The position numbers and the translations under genes are program-made. 12,237 nucleotides of DNA from an uncultured Chlorobiaceae bacterium (GTDB lineage: Bacteria; Bacteroidota; Chlorobiia; Chlorobiales; Chlorobiaceae): assembly GCA_903929845.1 (NCBI GenBank), contig CAIYWF010000204.1:1-12237 (forward strand). The letters are read 5' to 3'. This document shows, in pieces, positions 1-7,503 of the stretch. Position 1 is the first letter of the stretch. The number at the start of each line of letters is the position of its first letter. Under the pieces are notes generated by a model. The model saw nothing but the letters and a program-made list of their open reading frames with translations, had not been told where the DNA came from and did not search any database.

Positions 1-156
1 TCCTGCTTTTCCCTCAACTTCATAACACCAAATAACGTGCCATCTTTCAGGCTCTCCCCGACTTCCCTTCCTCCTATCTTCATCGGGCTCCCAATGTATC
101 TCCCTCCCTCTTCTTTTCCTAATCTTTTCTTCAACTTTCCTGAGCATATTTATTCG
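1..156. other. Unassigned purine-rich edge segment
   Basis: No gene is recognised here. The minus strand is strikingly purine-rich, with long runs of A and G. Two minus-strand frames stay open to the window edge: one from an ATG at 144 (begins MLRKVEEKIRKRRG) and one with an ATG at 82 (begins MKIGGREVGES). Neither has a convincing ribosome binding site or a family motif that I know. One may be the beginning of a gene that continues leftward, or the segment may simply be spacer. No terminator hairpin is visible after the acyl-CoA synthetase stop at 157. Confidence 0.3.
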
Positions 157-1848
157 CTATGCAACAGCCTCGGCGCAGTGCGATTCCACCAGCTTGCGGC
201 GAAGCACTTTGCCTACGGTTGACTTCGGCAGCGCTGTGGTAAACTCCACATATTTTGGAACTTTGTAGGCGGCCAGATCCTGGCGACAGTGTTCTCGGAG
301 TTCATCGACGGTAAGCTCATGTCCCGGGCGGAGGACAACCCACGCCTTGACGGCTTCTCCCTGATAGGTATCGGGAACGCCAGCCACACCGACTTCAAGC
401 ACTGCAGGATGAGCGGCTATGGCCTCTTCAACATCGCGGGGCCAGACCTGGAATCCGCCCGGTTTGATGACATCTTTTTTGCGATCGACAATGAAGAGGT
501 AGCCATCCTCATCGAGATAGCCTAGATCGCCGGTATAGAGCCAGCCATCACGGAGAACGAGGGCGGTTTCCATCGGGTTCTGCCAGTACTCTTTCATGAT
601 CTGGGGAGCACGCATGATAATTTCACCTACCTCTTGATAAACCAGATCATCAAGACCTGTTTCAGGGTCAACTATCCGTATTTCAACATCGGGTACGGGA
701 ATCCCAACCGATCCATGCTTGTAGGTGCCGAGAATCGGGGTGAAAACTGAGGCAAGCGCTGACTCGGTCAGGCTGTAGGCATCAATAATCCGGCCTCCGG
801 TCAGCTCTTCAAAACGTCTCTTGGTTTCAAGCATGAGGGGTGCGGCGCCCGACACACTGAGTTTAAGCGATTTCAGGATTGAGCTGTCACGCTTGACTCG
901 AGGATGGTTGATTAGTGCAGTAAATAGGGTTGGAACGCCGGGCAGCACGGCAGGCTTCAGAGTTTTAATGGTATGCAGCAAGTCGTCAAGATCCCTCGGA
1001 TTTGGTACCAGCCCGAGCGGGTAGCGCTCAATCAACGCAGCCGTCATGATCCCTACCTGAGCATAGACGTGAAACAGGGGCATGTTGAGCAGAATAACAT
1101 CTTTACCTTTTTCAAGAATAACGCTGAACCAGCTTGCAATCTGCATTCCGGTCATCACCAGCCCCTGATGGGAAATCACAACGCATTTGGGGTTGCCGGT
1201 GGTGCCGCCGGAAAAGAGAAAAATGGCTGGATCGTCGTGCCGGATCGGTACCGGAAGAAATTTCGCTCCTGCTTGAGCCGCAAGAAGAGTGCTCAGCCAA
1301 TGGTCTCCCTGGTGCAGTTTCACCCGGTGTCCATCTTTTTTTTCTTTCAGCAGCGTAAAGAGAATATTGTTGAGAGGTGAAAGGTACTCTTTGATCGTGG
1401 TGGCAATCACCCTTTTCAGTCGGGAAACGGTCTGAACCCTCTTAATTTTTTCATAGAAAGGGGTTAAGACAATGACCGTCTCTGCGCCGCATTCATTAAG
1501 GGCGTGCTCCAGTTCAAGGACGGTGTAGAGGGGATTCATGGGTACGGCAATAGCCCCGGCTTTCCAGATTCCAAGCTCGCTGATAATCATCTGTGGTGAG
1601 TTTGGCATAATCAGAGCAACCCGGTCACCGATTCCAAGACCAAGCGACAAAAGTGCCCCGGCAAGCGCATCGCTTTGCCTGTCCAGTTACCGGTAGGAGA
1701 GCGAGACCCCCTTGAAATACATCGCGGAATGTTGGGGCTGCTCTTCTGCACTCCTGCGAACTACATCAACCAGTGTCTCTTCTGGATATGGATGAAGTGT
1801 GTGTGGAACTCCCTTGTCGTAATGGTGAATCCAGGGTTTTGCTCTCAT
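157..1848 (-). pseudogene. fadD: FadD-like acyl-CoA synthetase with in-frame TAA at codon 54
   Basis: Fatty-acid-CoA ligases of the adenylate-forming (ANL) superfamily activate a carboxylate with ATP and transfer it to CoA. Reading from the ATG at 1848, the frame encodes MRAKPWIHHYDKG..., then a TAA at 1689-1687 (codon 54), then an uninterrupted frame to TAG at 159-157. The total would be 563 codons, the usual FadD length. Motifs are intact: the phosphate-binding loop SGGTTGNPK (about 213-221), YSLTES (about 358-363), YTGD with the ATP-ribose Asp (about 440), the hinge region DRKKD, and the C-terminal catalytic Lys in GKVLRRK (about 547). The NPLYT..ELEHALN segment resembles E. coli FadD. The start lies 18 nt after the bioA stop, so the gene is the tail of the bio operon. 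The nearest in-frame restart is a TTG at 1650, with no good ribosome binding site; it would remove 66 residues of the N-terminal domain. A recent pseudogene, a sequencing error or an N-truncated protein are all possible. Confidence 0.85.
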
Positions 1849-1866
1849 AACGTTTTTTGTAAAAAA

Positions 1867-3147
1867 TTACTGTATAGATTGTACGACCTCACACACCGCA
1901 GCGGTCAATAGACTGAGTTCGTTGTCGTTCATGATAAAGGGAGGCATAAGATACACAAGTCGACCGAAAGGACGAACCCAGACGCCCTTGTCGACAAATT
2001 GTTTCTGGATTGTTGCCATAACAACCGGATTCTGGAGTTCAACAACTCCTATAGTACCAAGCACACGGACATCCAGCACATGGCTGAACGACTGGCAGGG
2101 TTCAAGCCCCTGGCGAAGTCCCGCTTCAAGGCGATGTACTGATGCCCCCCAGTCATAGCTCTCAAGGATGCGAATGCTTGCGGAGGCGACCGCACAGGCG
2201 AGAGGGTTTGCCATAAAGGTTGGCCCGTGCATGAAGAGGCCGGGAATACCGGAACAGAGTGTTTCGGCAACGCTCCCGGTTGTCAGCGTAGCGGCAAGGG
2301 TCATGTAGCCGCCGGTCAGCGCTTTGCCGACACACAAGATATCGGGCACCACAGCGGCATGTTCCAGTGCAAACATTTTTCCGGTTCGTCCGAAGCCAGT
2401 GGCAATTTCGTCGAGAATCAGGAGCACATCATAGCTGTCGCATAACTCCCTGAGACGGCGAAGGTAGTGCGGAGAGTAAAAGCGCATCCCCCCCGCTCCC
2501 TGCACCACCGATTCAATAATCACTGCTGCAATGTCGGTGTGATGGCGCTCAAGTTTCAGGTGCAGATCGGCTATATCCTCTTCTGTGCAGGGCTCATGAA
2601 ACCGGCAGGCTGGCGCTTCAGCAAAGTACTGCTCCTGTATTGAGCCTTTGAAAAGAGAGTGCATTCCTGTTACCGGATCGCAGACCGACATGGCGGCAAA
2701 AGTGTCGCCATGATAGCCTGAATAGACTGTCAGCAAGCGGTTTTTTGAGGATTTCCCTAGAGCTGCCCAGTACTGGATGGCCATTTTGATGGCAACTTCA
2801 ACGGCAACCGAACCTGAATCGCTGAAAAAAACTTTCTGCAGCGGCAGAGGGGTCAAGGCGACTAACTGTTGTGCAAGTGTTACGGCAGGTTCATGGGTAA
2901 GGCCGCCGAACATGACATGGCTCATCCGCTGAAGCTGGGAGACCACCGCTGCGTTCAGCACGGGATGGTTATAGCCGTGAATGGCCGCCCACCAAGAGGA
3001 CATGCCGTCAATCAGCCTGCGTCCATCCTCAAGCTCAAGAAAGACTTCGTACGCCCGCACGACAGGGTAGACCGGCAGGGGGTTGGTCACCGAGGTGTAG
3101 GGGTGCCAAACATGGTGGCGGTCGAAATCGAGATCAATTGTCGGCAT
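1867..3147 (-). CDS. bioA: Adenosylmethionine-8-amino-7-oxononanoate aminotransferase (BioA)
   Basis: BioA converts 7-keto-8-aminopelargonic acid to 7,8-diaminopelargonic acid. It is PLP-dependent, cytosolic, and normally uses S-adenosylmethionine as amino donor. The 426-residue protein is typical of the family. Visible class III aminotransferase features are HVWHPYTS near the N terminus, the SSWWAAIHGYNHP active-site segment (about 50-62), SGSVAVEVAIKMA for phosphate binding, the SGYHGDT motif (about 143-149), LILDEIATGFGRTG with the cofactor-binding Asp246, and the PLP Schiff-base lysine in VGKALTGG (Lys275). HGPTFMANPLAC follows. The ATG at 3147 lies 15 nt after the bioD stop, and no strong Shine-Dalgarno sequence is visible. 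It is the sixth biotin synthesis gene in the operon and is followed after 18 nt by the interrupted acyl-CoA synthetase. All key residues are present, so it should be active. Confidence 0.97.
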   Translation of the reverse strand: MPTIDLDFDRHHVWHPYTSVTNPLPVYPVVRAYEVFLELEDGRRLIDGMSSWWAAIHGYNHPVLNAAVVSQLQRMSHVMFGGLTHEPAVTLAQQLVALTPLPLQKVFFSDSGSVAVEVAIKMAIQYWAALGKSSKNRLLTVYSGYHGDTFAAMSVCDPVTGMHSLFKGSIQEQYFAEAPACRFHEPCTEEDIADLHLKLERHHTDIAAVIIESVVQGAGGMRFYSPHYLRRLRELCDSYDVLLILDEIATGFGRTGKMFALEHAAVVPDILCVGKALTGGYMTLAATLTTGSVAETLCSGIPGLFMHGPTFMANPLACAVASASIRILESYDWGASVHRLEAGLRQGLEPCQSFSHVLDVRVLGTIGVVELQNPVVMATIQKQFVDKGVWVRPFGRLVYLMPPFIMNDNELSLLTAAVCEVVQSIQ

Positions 3148-3162
3148 ATCGGTCGTGTCGAT

Positions 3163-3837
3163 TTATAATGAAAGGCGCGCCAAAATGTCGGGCTCAAGCT
3201 CTCCATGACGCAGATCAATCAAGGGCGCCGAACATCCTGCTTTGTTCAGAGAATGGATGATCACTTCACAGGTATCGTCAGCAATGAGGGTGTCAATGTT
3301 TTCAAAACAGTTATAGATAACTCCCCGGAGAGGTATTCCCCGTTTCAGACAGGCCTCAATGGAAAGCAGGGTATGGTTTATGCTTCCAAGACGGGGAGTG
3401 GTCACAAGCAGAAGTCCATACCCGGCATCCCTGACATAATCGGCAAAAAGCAGATCCGGAGCCAAGGGAACCAGGAGTCCGCCAACACCTTCAAGAAGCA
3501 CCAGTTCGTAGCGTTTCTGCAGGAACAGGGTTGCCCGTCGGATGTGCATAAGATCGATCTCGGTGCCTTCCATGCGGGCTGAAAGGTGTGGCGAGGCTGG
3601 ATAGCGAAACAGGTAAGGACAGGTGTGCCCTTCCCGGTCGGCCTCCTGCAATCCGATGCCCATCAGTCGGCGGTGTTCCAGAATATCGTCAGAGATCCCT
3701 TCACAGCCGGTCTGAACAATTTTCTGGGTGATGACGTTTTTGCCATGCTGGAGCAGGGCTTTGGCAAGCAAACCAGTTACAATAGTTTTTCCGATCCCGG
3801 TATCAATTCCGGAAATAACAATAACAGATCCTTTCAT
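3163..3837 (-). CDS. bioD: Dethiobiotin synthetase (BioD)
   Basis: BioD closes the ureido ring of 7,8-diaminopelargonic acid with CO2 and ATP to give dethiobiotin. The protein is 224 residues, normal for the family. It has a P-loop GIDTGIGKT (10-18, Lys17), the substrate-site lysine in TQKIVQTGC (Lys39), and the LEGVGGLLVPL motif (115-125, Glu116) that corresponds to E. coli VEGAGG. I chose the ATG at 3837, which directly precedes the nucleotide-binding strand (MKGSVIVISG). The frame is open for another 39 codons to 3954, but that part overlaps bioC and carries no BioD similarity. The chosen ATG overlaps the bioC stop as ATGA (3834-3837), a typical coupling arrangement. The stop is 15 nt before bioA. 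Confidence 0.96.
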   Translation of the reverse strand: MKGSVIVISGIDTGIGKTIVTGLLAKALLQHGKNVITQKIVQTGCEGISDDILEHRRLMGIGLQEADREGHTCPYLFRYPASPHLSARMEGTEIDLMHIRRATLFLQKRYELVLLEGVGGLLVPLAPDLLFADYVRDAGYGLLLVTTPRLGSINHTLLSIEACLKRGIPLRGVIYNCFENIDTLIADDTCEVIIHSLNKAGCSAPLIDLRHGELEPDILARLSL

Positions 3838-4622
3838 AACGCTCTTTTTTTCATGCAGCAGTAGACTGGATGATAGGTAAGAGAGACTCCATTTTTGCAG
3901 GAAAAGAGTCGCCTGTACTGCTCGATAAAGTGCTGGTATCGGCTTTTTGTCCATGAGCGACGTCGTATACCGTTGACTCCTGTCCGCCGTATGTGGTGCA
4001 GTACAGCCTCTGGTGAGCTGAATTCAAGTCGCTGTACCTCTTCGCGACTGACCGTCAGTTCAAAATATTTTCCTGCCAGAAGTTTAAGCTCACCGAGGGT
4101 GTGATAGCTGAGTCCGACCCCCTCAATGGCTGATATTTCCTGCATATTTGAGGTGCCAAACGTGCTGAAGGCGAGCATGCCGCCAGGCATGAGATGGGCT
4201 GCCATGTTACGGAAAAAGCCGTCGAGATCTTCAAGCCATTGGAGAGTGGCGTTTGAAGCCACCAAATCCAGTTTCGAAGGAAGCTCCTCAAGATGTTCAA
4301 CATCGCCTGCAAGGAAGTGAAACTCCTGAACGGGAAAACGATCAAGTACTTCAAGGAGAGAGTGGCGGCTCTCTTCTACAAGATCATTGGCATAATAAGC
4401 CGCGACGGTGCAGCGGCTCAGCAACTCGGCCATGAATGCTCCAGAGCCTGACCCCACTTCAAGCACACGCTCGAAAGATCGTGCTGGCTGTAAGCTGCAA
4501 ATTATCTCCGACAGCTCCTTGGCCATGGCTTTCTGCACGACGGCATGAGTGCCGTAACTCTTGAGCGTACAGCAGAACCTCTCGCGTACCAGTTGCTTGT
4601 CTATGATTATGTTTTGAGACAT
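3834..4622 (-). CDS. bioC: Malonyl-ACP O-methyltransferase (BioC)
   Basis: BioC methylates the free carboxyl of malonyl-ACP with S-adenosylmethionine. The disguised product can then be extended by fatty acid synthesis to pimeloyl-ACP methyl ester. The 262-residue product is a class I SAM methyltransferase: motif I is VLEVGSGSGA (53-62), an acidic Asn-Asp pair ends the next strand (YYAND, near 80), and SNATLQWLEDLDGFF (123-137) matches the BioC substrate-side signature. The HTLGEL and TGVNGIRRRSW segments near 174 and 214 are also BioC-like. The start at 4622 is fixed by an excellent ribosome binding site (AGGAGGT, 4629-4635, 6 nt spacing). The frame extends 28 codons further upstream, but that lies within bioG. 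It overlaps bioG by 16 nt and bioD by 4 nt. Confidence 0.94.
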   Translation of the reverse strand: MSQNIIIDKQLVRERFCCTLKSYGTHAVVQKAMAKELSEIICSLQPARSFERVLEVGSGSGAFMAELLSRCTVAAYYANDLVEESRHSLLEVLDRFPVQEFHFLAGDVEHLEELPSKLDLVASNATLQWLEDLDGFFRNMAAHLMPGGMLAFSTFGTSNMQEISAIEGVGLSYHTLGELKLLAGKYFELTVSREEVQRLEFSSPEAVLHHIRRTGVNGIRRRSWTKSRYQHFIEQYRRLFSCKNGVSLTYHPVYCCMKKRAL

Positions 4623-5293
4623 GCCACCACCTCCTGCAGAGTTCTGAAATGGAAAAACGGAAAGTGCGGCATATCGGAAATTACCGTCTGGGGTACCCCT
4701 TTCCACGCTAGGTACTGCTGCCGTGCCGGAAAAACAAGATCGCGTCCACCAATAATGGCGTGATCATAGCTCCATGCCACGCTTGTTGTGCCCGAAGCCC
4801 GAAATTGCTCTTTCAACAGCACAAGTTCATCCTTTTGATCGGCGGCTGTACGGTCAGGCGACATGGAAGAAAAAAACGCGAGCGCTTCGCTGCTGCAGCA
4901 CATCCGGCGGTTGAAGCGATGGCGATTCTCTTCAGACCAGATCGAAAGGGTCGCCTGAAAAACATCGGGAGAAATACCTTTTTCGGCATTGACGGGGTAA
5001 AGAGTGCCGTTGATGGCAATGGCCTTCGTGATCGGTGGAAGCGTGGTATGCTGTGCCACCCAGACGCCGAATGACCAGGCGACAATTGTAATGTGCTTAT
5101 AGCGCCTTATCTCCTCCATAACCTCTGGTTCTGGTTCCAGCGCGCGATAATCGTAACAGACCAGAAGATCGTGCATAAACACCGGGAGTGATTCGCTGAG
5201 AAGATGGGCGCCAATACGTGCATCCATACCCCAGCCGTTGAAGAAAAGCAGGAGCTCTTCAGCTCCCTCTTTTCTGAGCCATGCAGTTTTCAT
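4607..5293 (-). CDS. bioG: Pimeloyl-ACP methyl ester esterase, BioG type
   Basis: BioG hydrolyses the methyl ester of pimeloyl-ACP methyl ester, ending chain extension and handing pimeloyl-ACP to BioF. It is one of several unrelated or distantly related substitutes for E. coli BioH. The 228-residue protein shows the small alpha/beta-hydrolase pattern of the BioG (DUF452) family: FFNGWGMD near residue 18-24, the nucleophile elbow AWSFGVW with Ser74, a probable acid at Asp185 (GGRDLVFP), and the catalytic His210 in MPHFPFF. The start at 5293 follows a GGAGGT site (5304-5309) by 10 nt. An upstream extension of 52 codons is open but lies inside bioF. Its stop at 4607 overlaps the bioC start by 16 nt, so the pair that starts and ends the methyl disguise is translationally linked. 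Confidence 0.9.
   Translation of the reverse strand: MKTAWLRKEGAEELLLFFNGWGMDARIGAHLLSESLPVFMHDLLVCYDYRALEPEPEVMEEIRRYKHITIVAWSFGVWVAQHTTLPPITKAIAINGTLYPVNAEKGISPDVFQATLSIWSEENRHRFNRRMCCSSEALAFFSSMSPDRTAADQKDELVLLKEQFRASGTTSVAWSYDHAIIGGRDLVFPARQQYLAWKGVPQTVISDMPHFPFFHFRTLQEVVACLKT
4629..4635 (-). promoter_or_regulatory. bioC ribosome binding site inside bioG
   Basis: The minus strand reads AGGAGGT, 6 nt before the ATG at 4622. It lies within the last codons of bioG and decides the bioC start against the longer open frame. Confidence 0.85.
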
Positions 5294-5300
5294 CAGTCTG

Positions 5301-6458
5301 CTAACCTCCAATAAGTTCAGAAATCCTGGCAATATCTTCCCACTGGAGGATAGAACGGAGAGAAATACGGATACGGGCGCTCTTTTCAGGAACTGTGGGA
5401 GGACGCACCGGCATACAGAGAAACCCTTCCTCTCTGAGTTTTGCAGCAAGGGCTACGGCAAGGCTGTTGCCTCCCGTAATAATCGGCACAATATGACTGT
5501 CGCCCGGTACATCAAGGCCGCGCGCAATCAGCTCATGGCGCAGTCTGGCAGCAAGAAGCAACAGTGCCTCTCGTTCAGGCTGCATGACGCTCTGCCGCGC
5601 CAGCGTCAGCAGACTCCAGCCGAGAATAACCGGTGGAAGGGCTGTGGTAAAGATGACGGAGCGCATGGTATTAAGCAGATACTCTCTCACCAGAGAATTC
5701 ATCACCGCGTATGCACCTGTTGAGGCGAGCGCCTTGCCGAAGGTACCGGTGATGATATCAATCTTTTGTACCATCCCTGTCGTTTCACAAAGACCGAGAC
5801 CGTGCTCTCCGAAGACACCGACCCCGTGCGCTTCATCGACAATCAGAAACGCCCCATATTTCTCTTTCAGGGCTACCAGCCGGGCAAGATCGGCAAGATC
5901 ACCGTCCATGCTGAATACCGATTCGGTCACTATAAATATCTGGCGGTAGCGGTCGCCAGCTCCCGCGAGCAGCTCTTCAAGATGGTCGTAGTCACGGTGG
6001 CGATATCGCTGGTAAGGAGCTTCGGCAATCTTCATGCCGTCAATAATGCTTGCATGGTTCAGCCGGTCGCTGAGCACAAGATCATGACGGCCGCTCAGCG
6101 CCGGGAGCATCCCGATGTTGGCATGGTAACCGCTGTTGAACACAAGGGCGGCTTCACGTCCGTAGAGGGCAGCAAGAGCCTGTTCCAACTGGTTGTAAAG
6201 CGGATGGTTCCCTGTCAGAAGACGGGATGAGGAGCTGGTCATGGCATGATCCGTTGCACTGAACTCCTGTCTATAACCGGCCAGCATCTGTTTGTCGTCA
6301 CCCAGACCAAGATAGTCGTTCGAGGAGAGGTTCAGGAGGCTTTGCCCGTTGACCACAATAGCTTTGCCGTTGCGGGTGCTGATATCCAGAAGGAGCCGGT
6401 ACCGGTCAAGCGCTCTGAGCTCATCAAGCTCCCGCCTGATCCGTTCGTGAAACAGCAT
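5301..6458 (-). CDS. bioF: 8-amino-7-oxononanoate synthase (BioF)
   Basis: BioF condenses pimeloyl-ACP (or pimeloyl-CoA) with L-alanine, releasing CO2, to make 7-keto-8-aminopelargonate. It is a PLP enzyme of the alpha-oxoamine synthase family. The protein is 385 residues, the usual length. Features in order are SSNDYLGLG (45-53), the aromatic stretch GYHANIGMLPAL (110-121), DRLNHASIIDG with the PLP-stacking His (about 135), IVDEAHGVGVFG with Asp208 and His211, and the Schiff-base lysine in GTFGKALASTGAY (Lys242). I chose the ATG at 6458, which has an AGGAG site (6465-6469) six nucleotides upstream; that site overlaps the bioB stop. The open frame reaches 6497, but that part overlaps bioB. 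The gap to bioB is 10 nt. The bioG ribosome binding site sits in its last codons. Confidence 0.96.
   Translation of the reverse strand: MLFHERIRRELDELRALDRYRLLLDISTRNGKAIVVNGQSLLNLSSNDYLGLGDDKQMLAGYRQEFSATDHAMTSSSSRLLTGNHPLYNQLEQALAALYGREAALVFNSGYHANIGMLPALSGRHDLVLSDRLNHASIIDGMKIAEAPYQRYRHRDYDHLEELLAGAGDRYRQIFIVTESVFSMDGDLADLARLVALKEKYGAFLIVDEAHGVGVFGEHGLGLCETTGMVQKIDIITGTFGKALASTGAYAVMNSLVREYLLNTMRSVIFTTALPPVILGWSLLTLARQSVMQPEREALLLLAARLRHELIARGLDVPGDSHIVPIITGGNSLAVALAAKLREEGFLCMPVRPPTVPEKSARIRISLRSILQWEDIARISELIGG
5304..5309 (-). promoter_or_regulatory. bioG ribosome binding site inside bioF
   Basis: The minus strand reads GGAGGT, 10 nt before the ATG at 5293. It overlaps the last codons of bioF and rules out the 52-codon upstream extension of bioG. 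Confidence 0.8.
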
Positions 6459-6464
6459 TCTCCG

Positions 6465-6469
6465 CTCCT
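6465..6469 (-). promoter_or_regulatory. bioF ribosome binding site at the bioB stop
   Basis: AGGAG on the minus strand begins with the last base of the bioB TGA and stands 6 nt before the ATG at 6458. It supports that start over the in-frame codon at 6497, which lies within bioB. Confidence 0.8.
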
Positions 6470-7482
6470 CAATTGAAACTTGCAATCTGGCTGGCAAACC
6501 GTCGATCGTCGGCGATCTCCCTTCCCCTTGTGGTCAAGTAACCGCCTGTCAGATAGCCGTTGGCACCCGAAAGCATCAAAAGACCCTGAAAATCTTTCAT
6601 GATGGTCTCTCTGCCAGCGGCAAACTTGATGATTTTATCGGGATGAGCGAGACGGCAGATAGCAAATGTTTTCACAATCTCAGCAACAGAAACAGGCTCT
6701 TTTCCTGCAAGCGGGGTACCATCAATCGGCACCAGCACATTGAGCGGTATAACGGTGACATCAAGCTCCTGGAGAGCAAAAATCATCGCAATCCGCTCCT
6801 GCATAGTCTCTCCAACGCCCATAATGCCGCCGCAGCATACGGAGATGTTGTTCTTCCTCAGCAGTTTGATCGTCTCAATCCGCTCTTCGACGGAATGAGT
6901 GTCGGCAATGAGGTCATGGTAGCGATCGGGAGCAACTTGAATGTTGATGTTGTAATGGGCAATCCCGTGCGCTGCCAAAGCTGCAGCAGGCTCTTCGCCC
7001 AGTATGCCAAGCGACGCACAAACGTGCAGATCAGGCAATTCAGCATGCAGCCGGTCGATCATGTCGAGCACACGCTGGAACTCTGGAGTTATCTTTTTGT
7101 AGCCATAACCGCTGGTGACGATACCGAAATGGGAAACACCCTCTGCCACACAATTGCGGGCTTCAATCAGCGCAGACTCTTCATTGACAAGATCATAGAC
7201 TTCAATTGAGGCATGATTGTGCTTCGACTGGGCACAAAACCGGCAATTTTCTCCGCACACCCCCGATTTTGCGTTCATGATGGAACAGGCATGAAGCGCT
7301 TCGGTATCAGAGGCATAGCGGTTTTTAACCTTGTTTGCCAGCGAGGCAAGATCAAGTGCAAGTTCACCGGGCAGACCGGCAAGCAGAAGAGCCTCGCCAT
7401 GGGTGATCGGCTCACCGGTTTCAAGCACTCGATAAGCGGCCGCAATGTTGGGGTGAAGCATTGTTGATTCCATAAGATCCAT
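6469..7482 (-). CDS. bioB: Biotin synthase, radical SAM (BioB)
   Basis: BioB inserts sulfur into dethiobiotin to make biotin, using radical SAM chemistry and an auxiliary iron-sulfur cluster as sulfur donor. The product is 337 residues if the ATG at 7482 is used. ATGs at 7473 and 7461 are alternatives, and none has a strong ribosome binding site. The radical SAM motif CGENCRFC gives Cys76, Cys80 and Cys83. By motif alignment to E. coli BioB, the auxiliary-cluster ligands Cys128 (here Cys155 in HVCASLG), Cys188 (Cys216 in SVCCGGI) and Arg260 (Arg291 in AAGRE) are present. The Cys97 position is glycine (Gly120 in SHFGIVTSG). The substrate-site stretch YNHNLDTS of E. coli reads YNINIQVAP here, so Asp155 becomes Gln182. 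It lies 21 nt after birA and 10 nt before bioF. Confidence 0.95.
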   Translation of the reverse strand: MDLMESTMLHPNIAAAYRVLETGEPITHGEALLLAGLPGELALDLASLANKVKNRYASDTEALHACSIMNAKSGVCGENCRFCAQSKHNHASIEVYDLVNEESALIEARNCVAEGVSHFGIVTSGYGYKKITPEFQRVLDMIDRLHAELPDLHVCASLGILGEEPAAALAAHGIAHYNINIQVAPDRYHDLIADTHSVEERIETIKLLRKNNISVCCGGIMGVGETMQERIAMIFALQELDVTVIPLNVLVPIDGTPLAGKEPVSVAEIVKTFAICRLAHPDKIIKFAAGRETIMKDFQGLLMLSGANGYLTGGYLTTRGREIADDRRFASQIASFN

Positions 7483-7503
7483 AAGAAGATAAATAACGTT
7501 TTG

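Noticed and set aside
1336..1343. Run of eight T (eight A in the coding strand) in the acyl-CoA synthetase, as a frameshift site
   Set aside because: The frame is continuous and family-like on both sides, so no shift is needed.
1675..1911. Plus-strand open frame across the bioA end and ligase start
   Set aside because: It lies opposite the true N-terminal coding of the acyl-CoA synthetase and the bioA end, and has no family features.
3512..3915. Similar short stretches near 3512-3533 and 3893-3914, which translate to ATLFLQK in one frame
   Set aside because: The second copy is read in a different frame by bioC, and the match is short and imperfect, so it is probably chance.
3838..3954. Upstream extension of BioD by 39 residues
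   Set aside because: It falls inside bioC, has no BioD similarity, and the ATGA overlap at 3834-3837 explains the true start.
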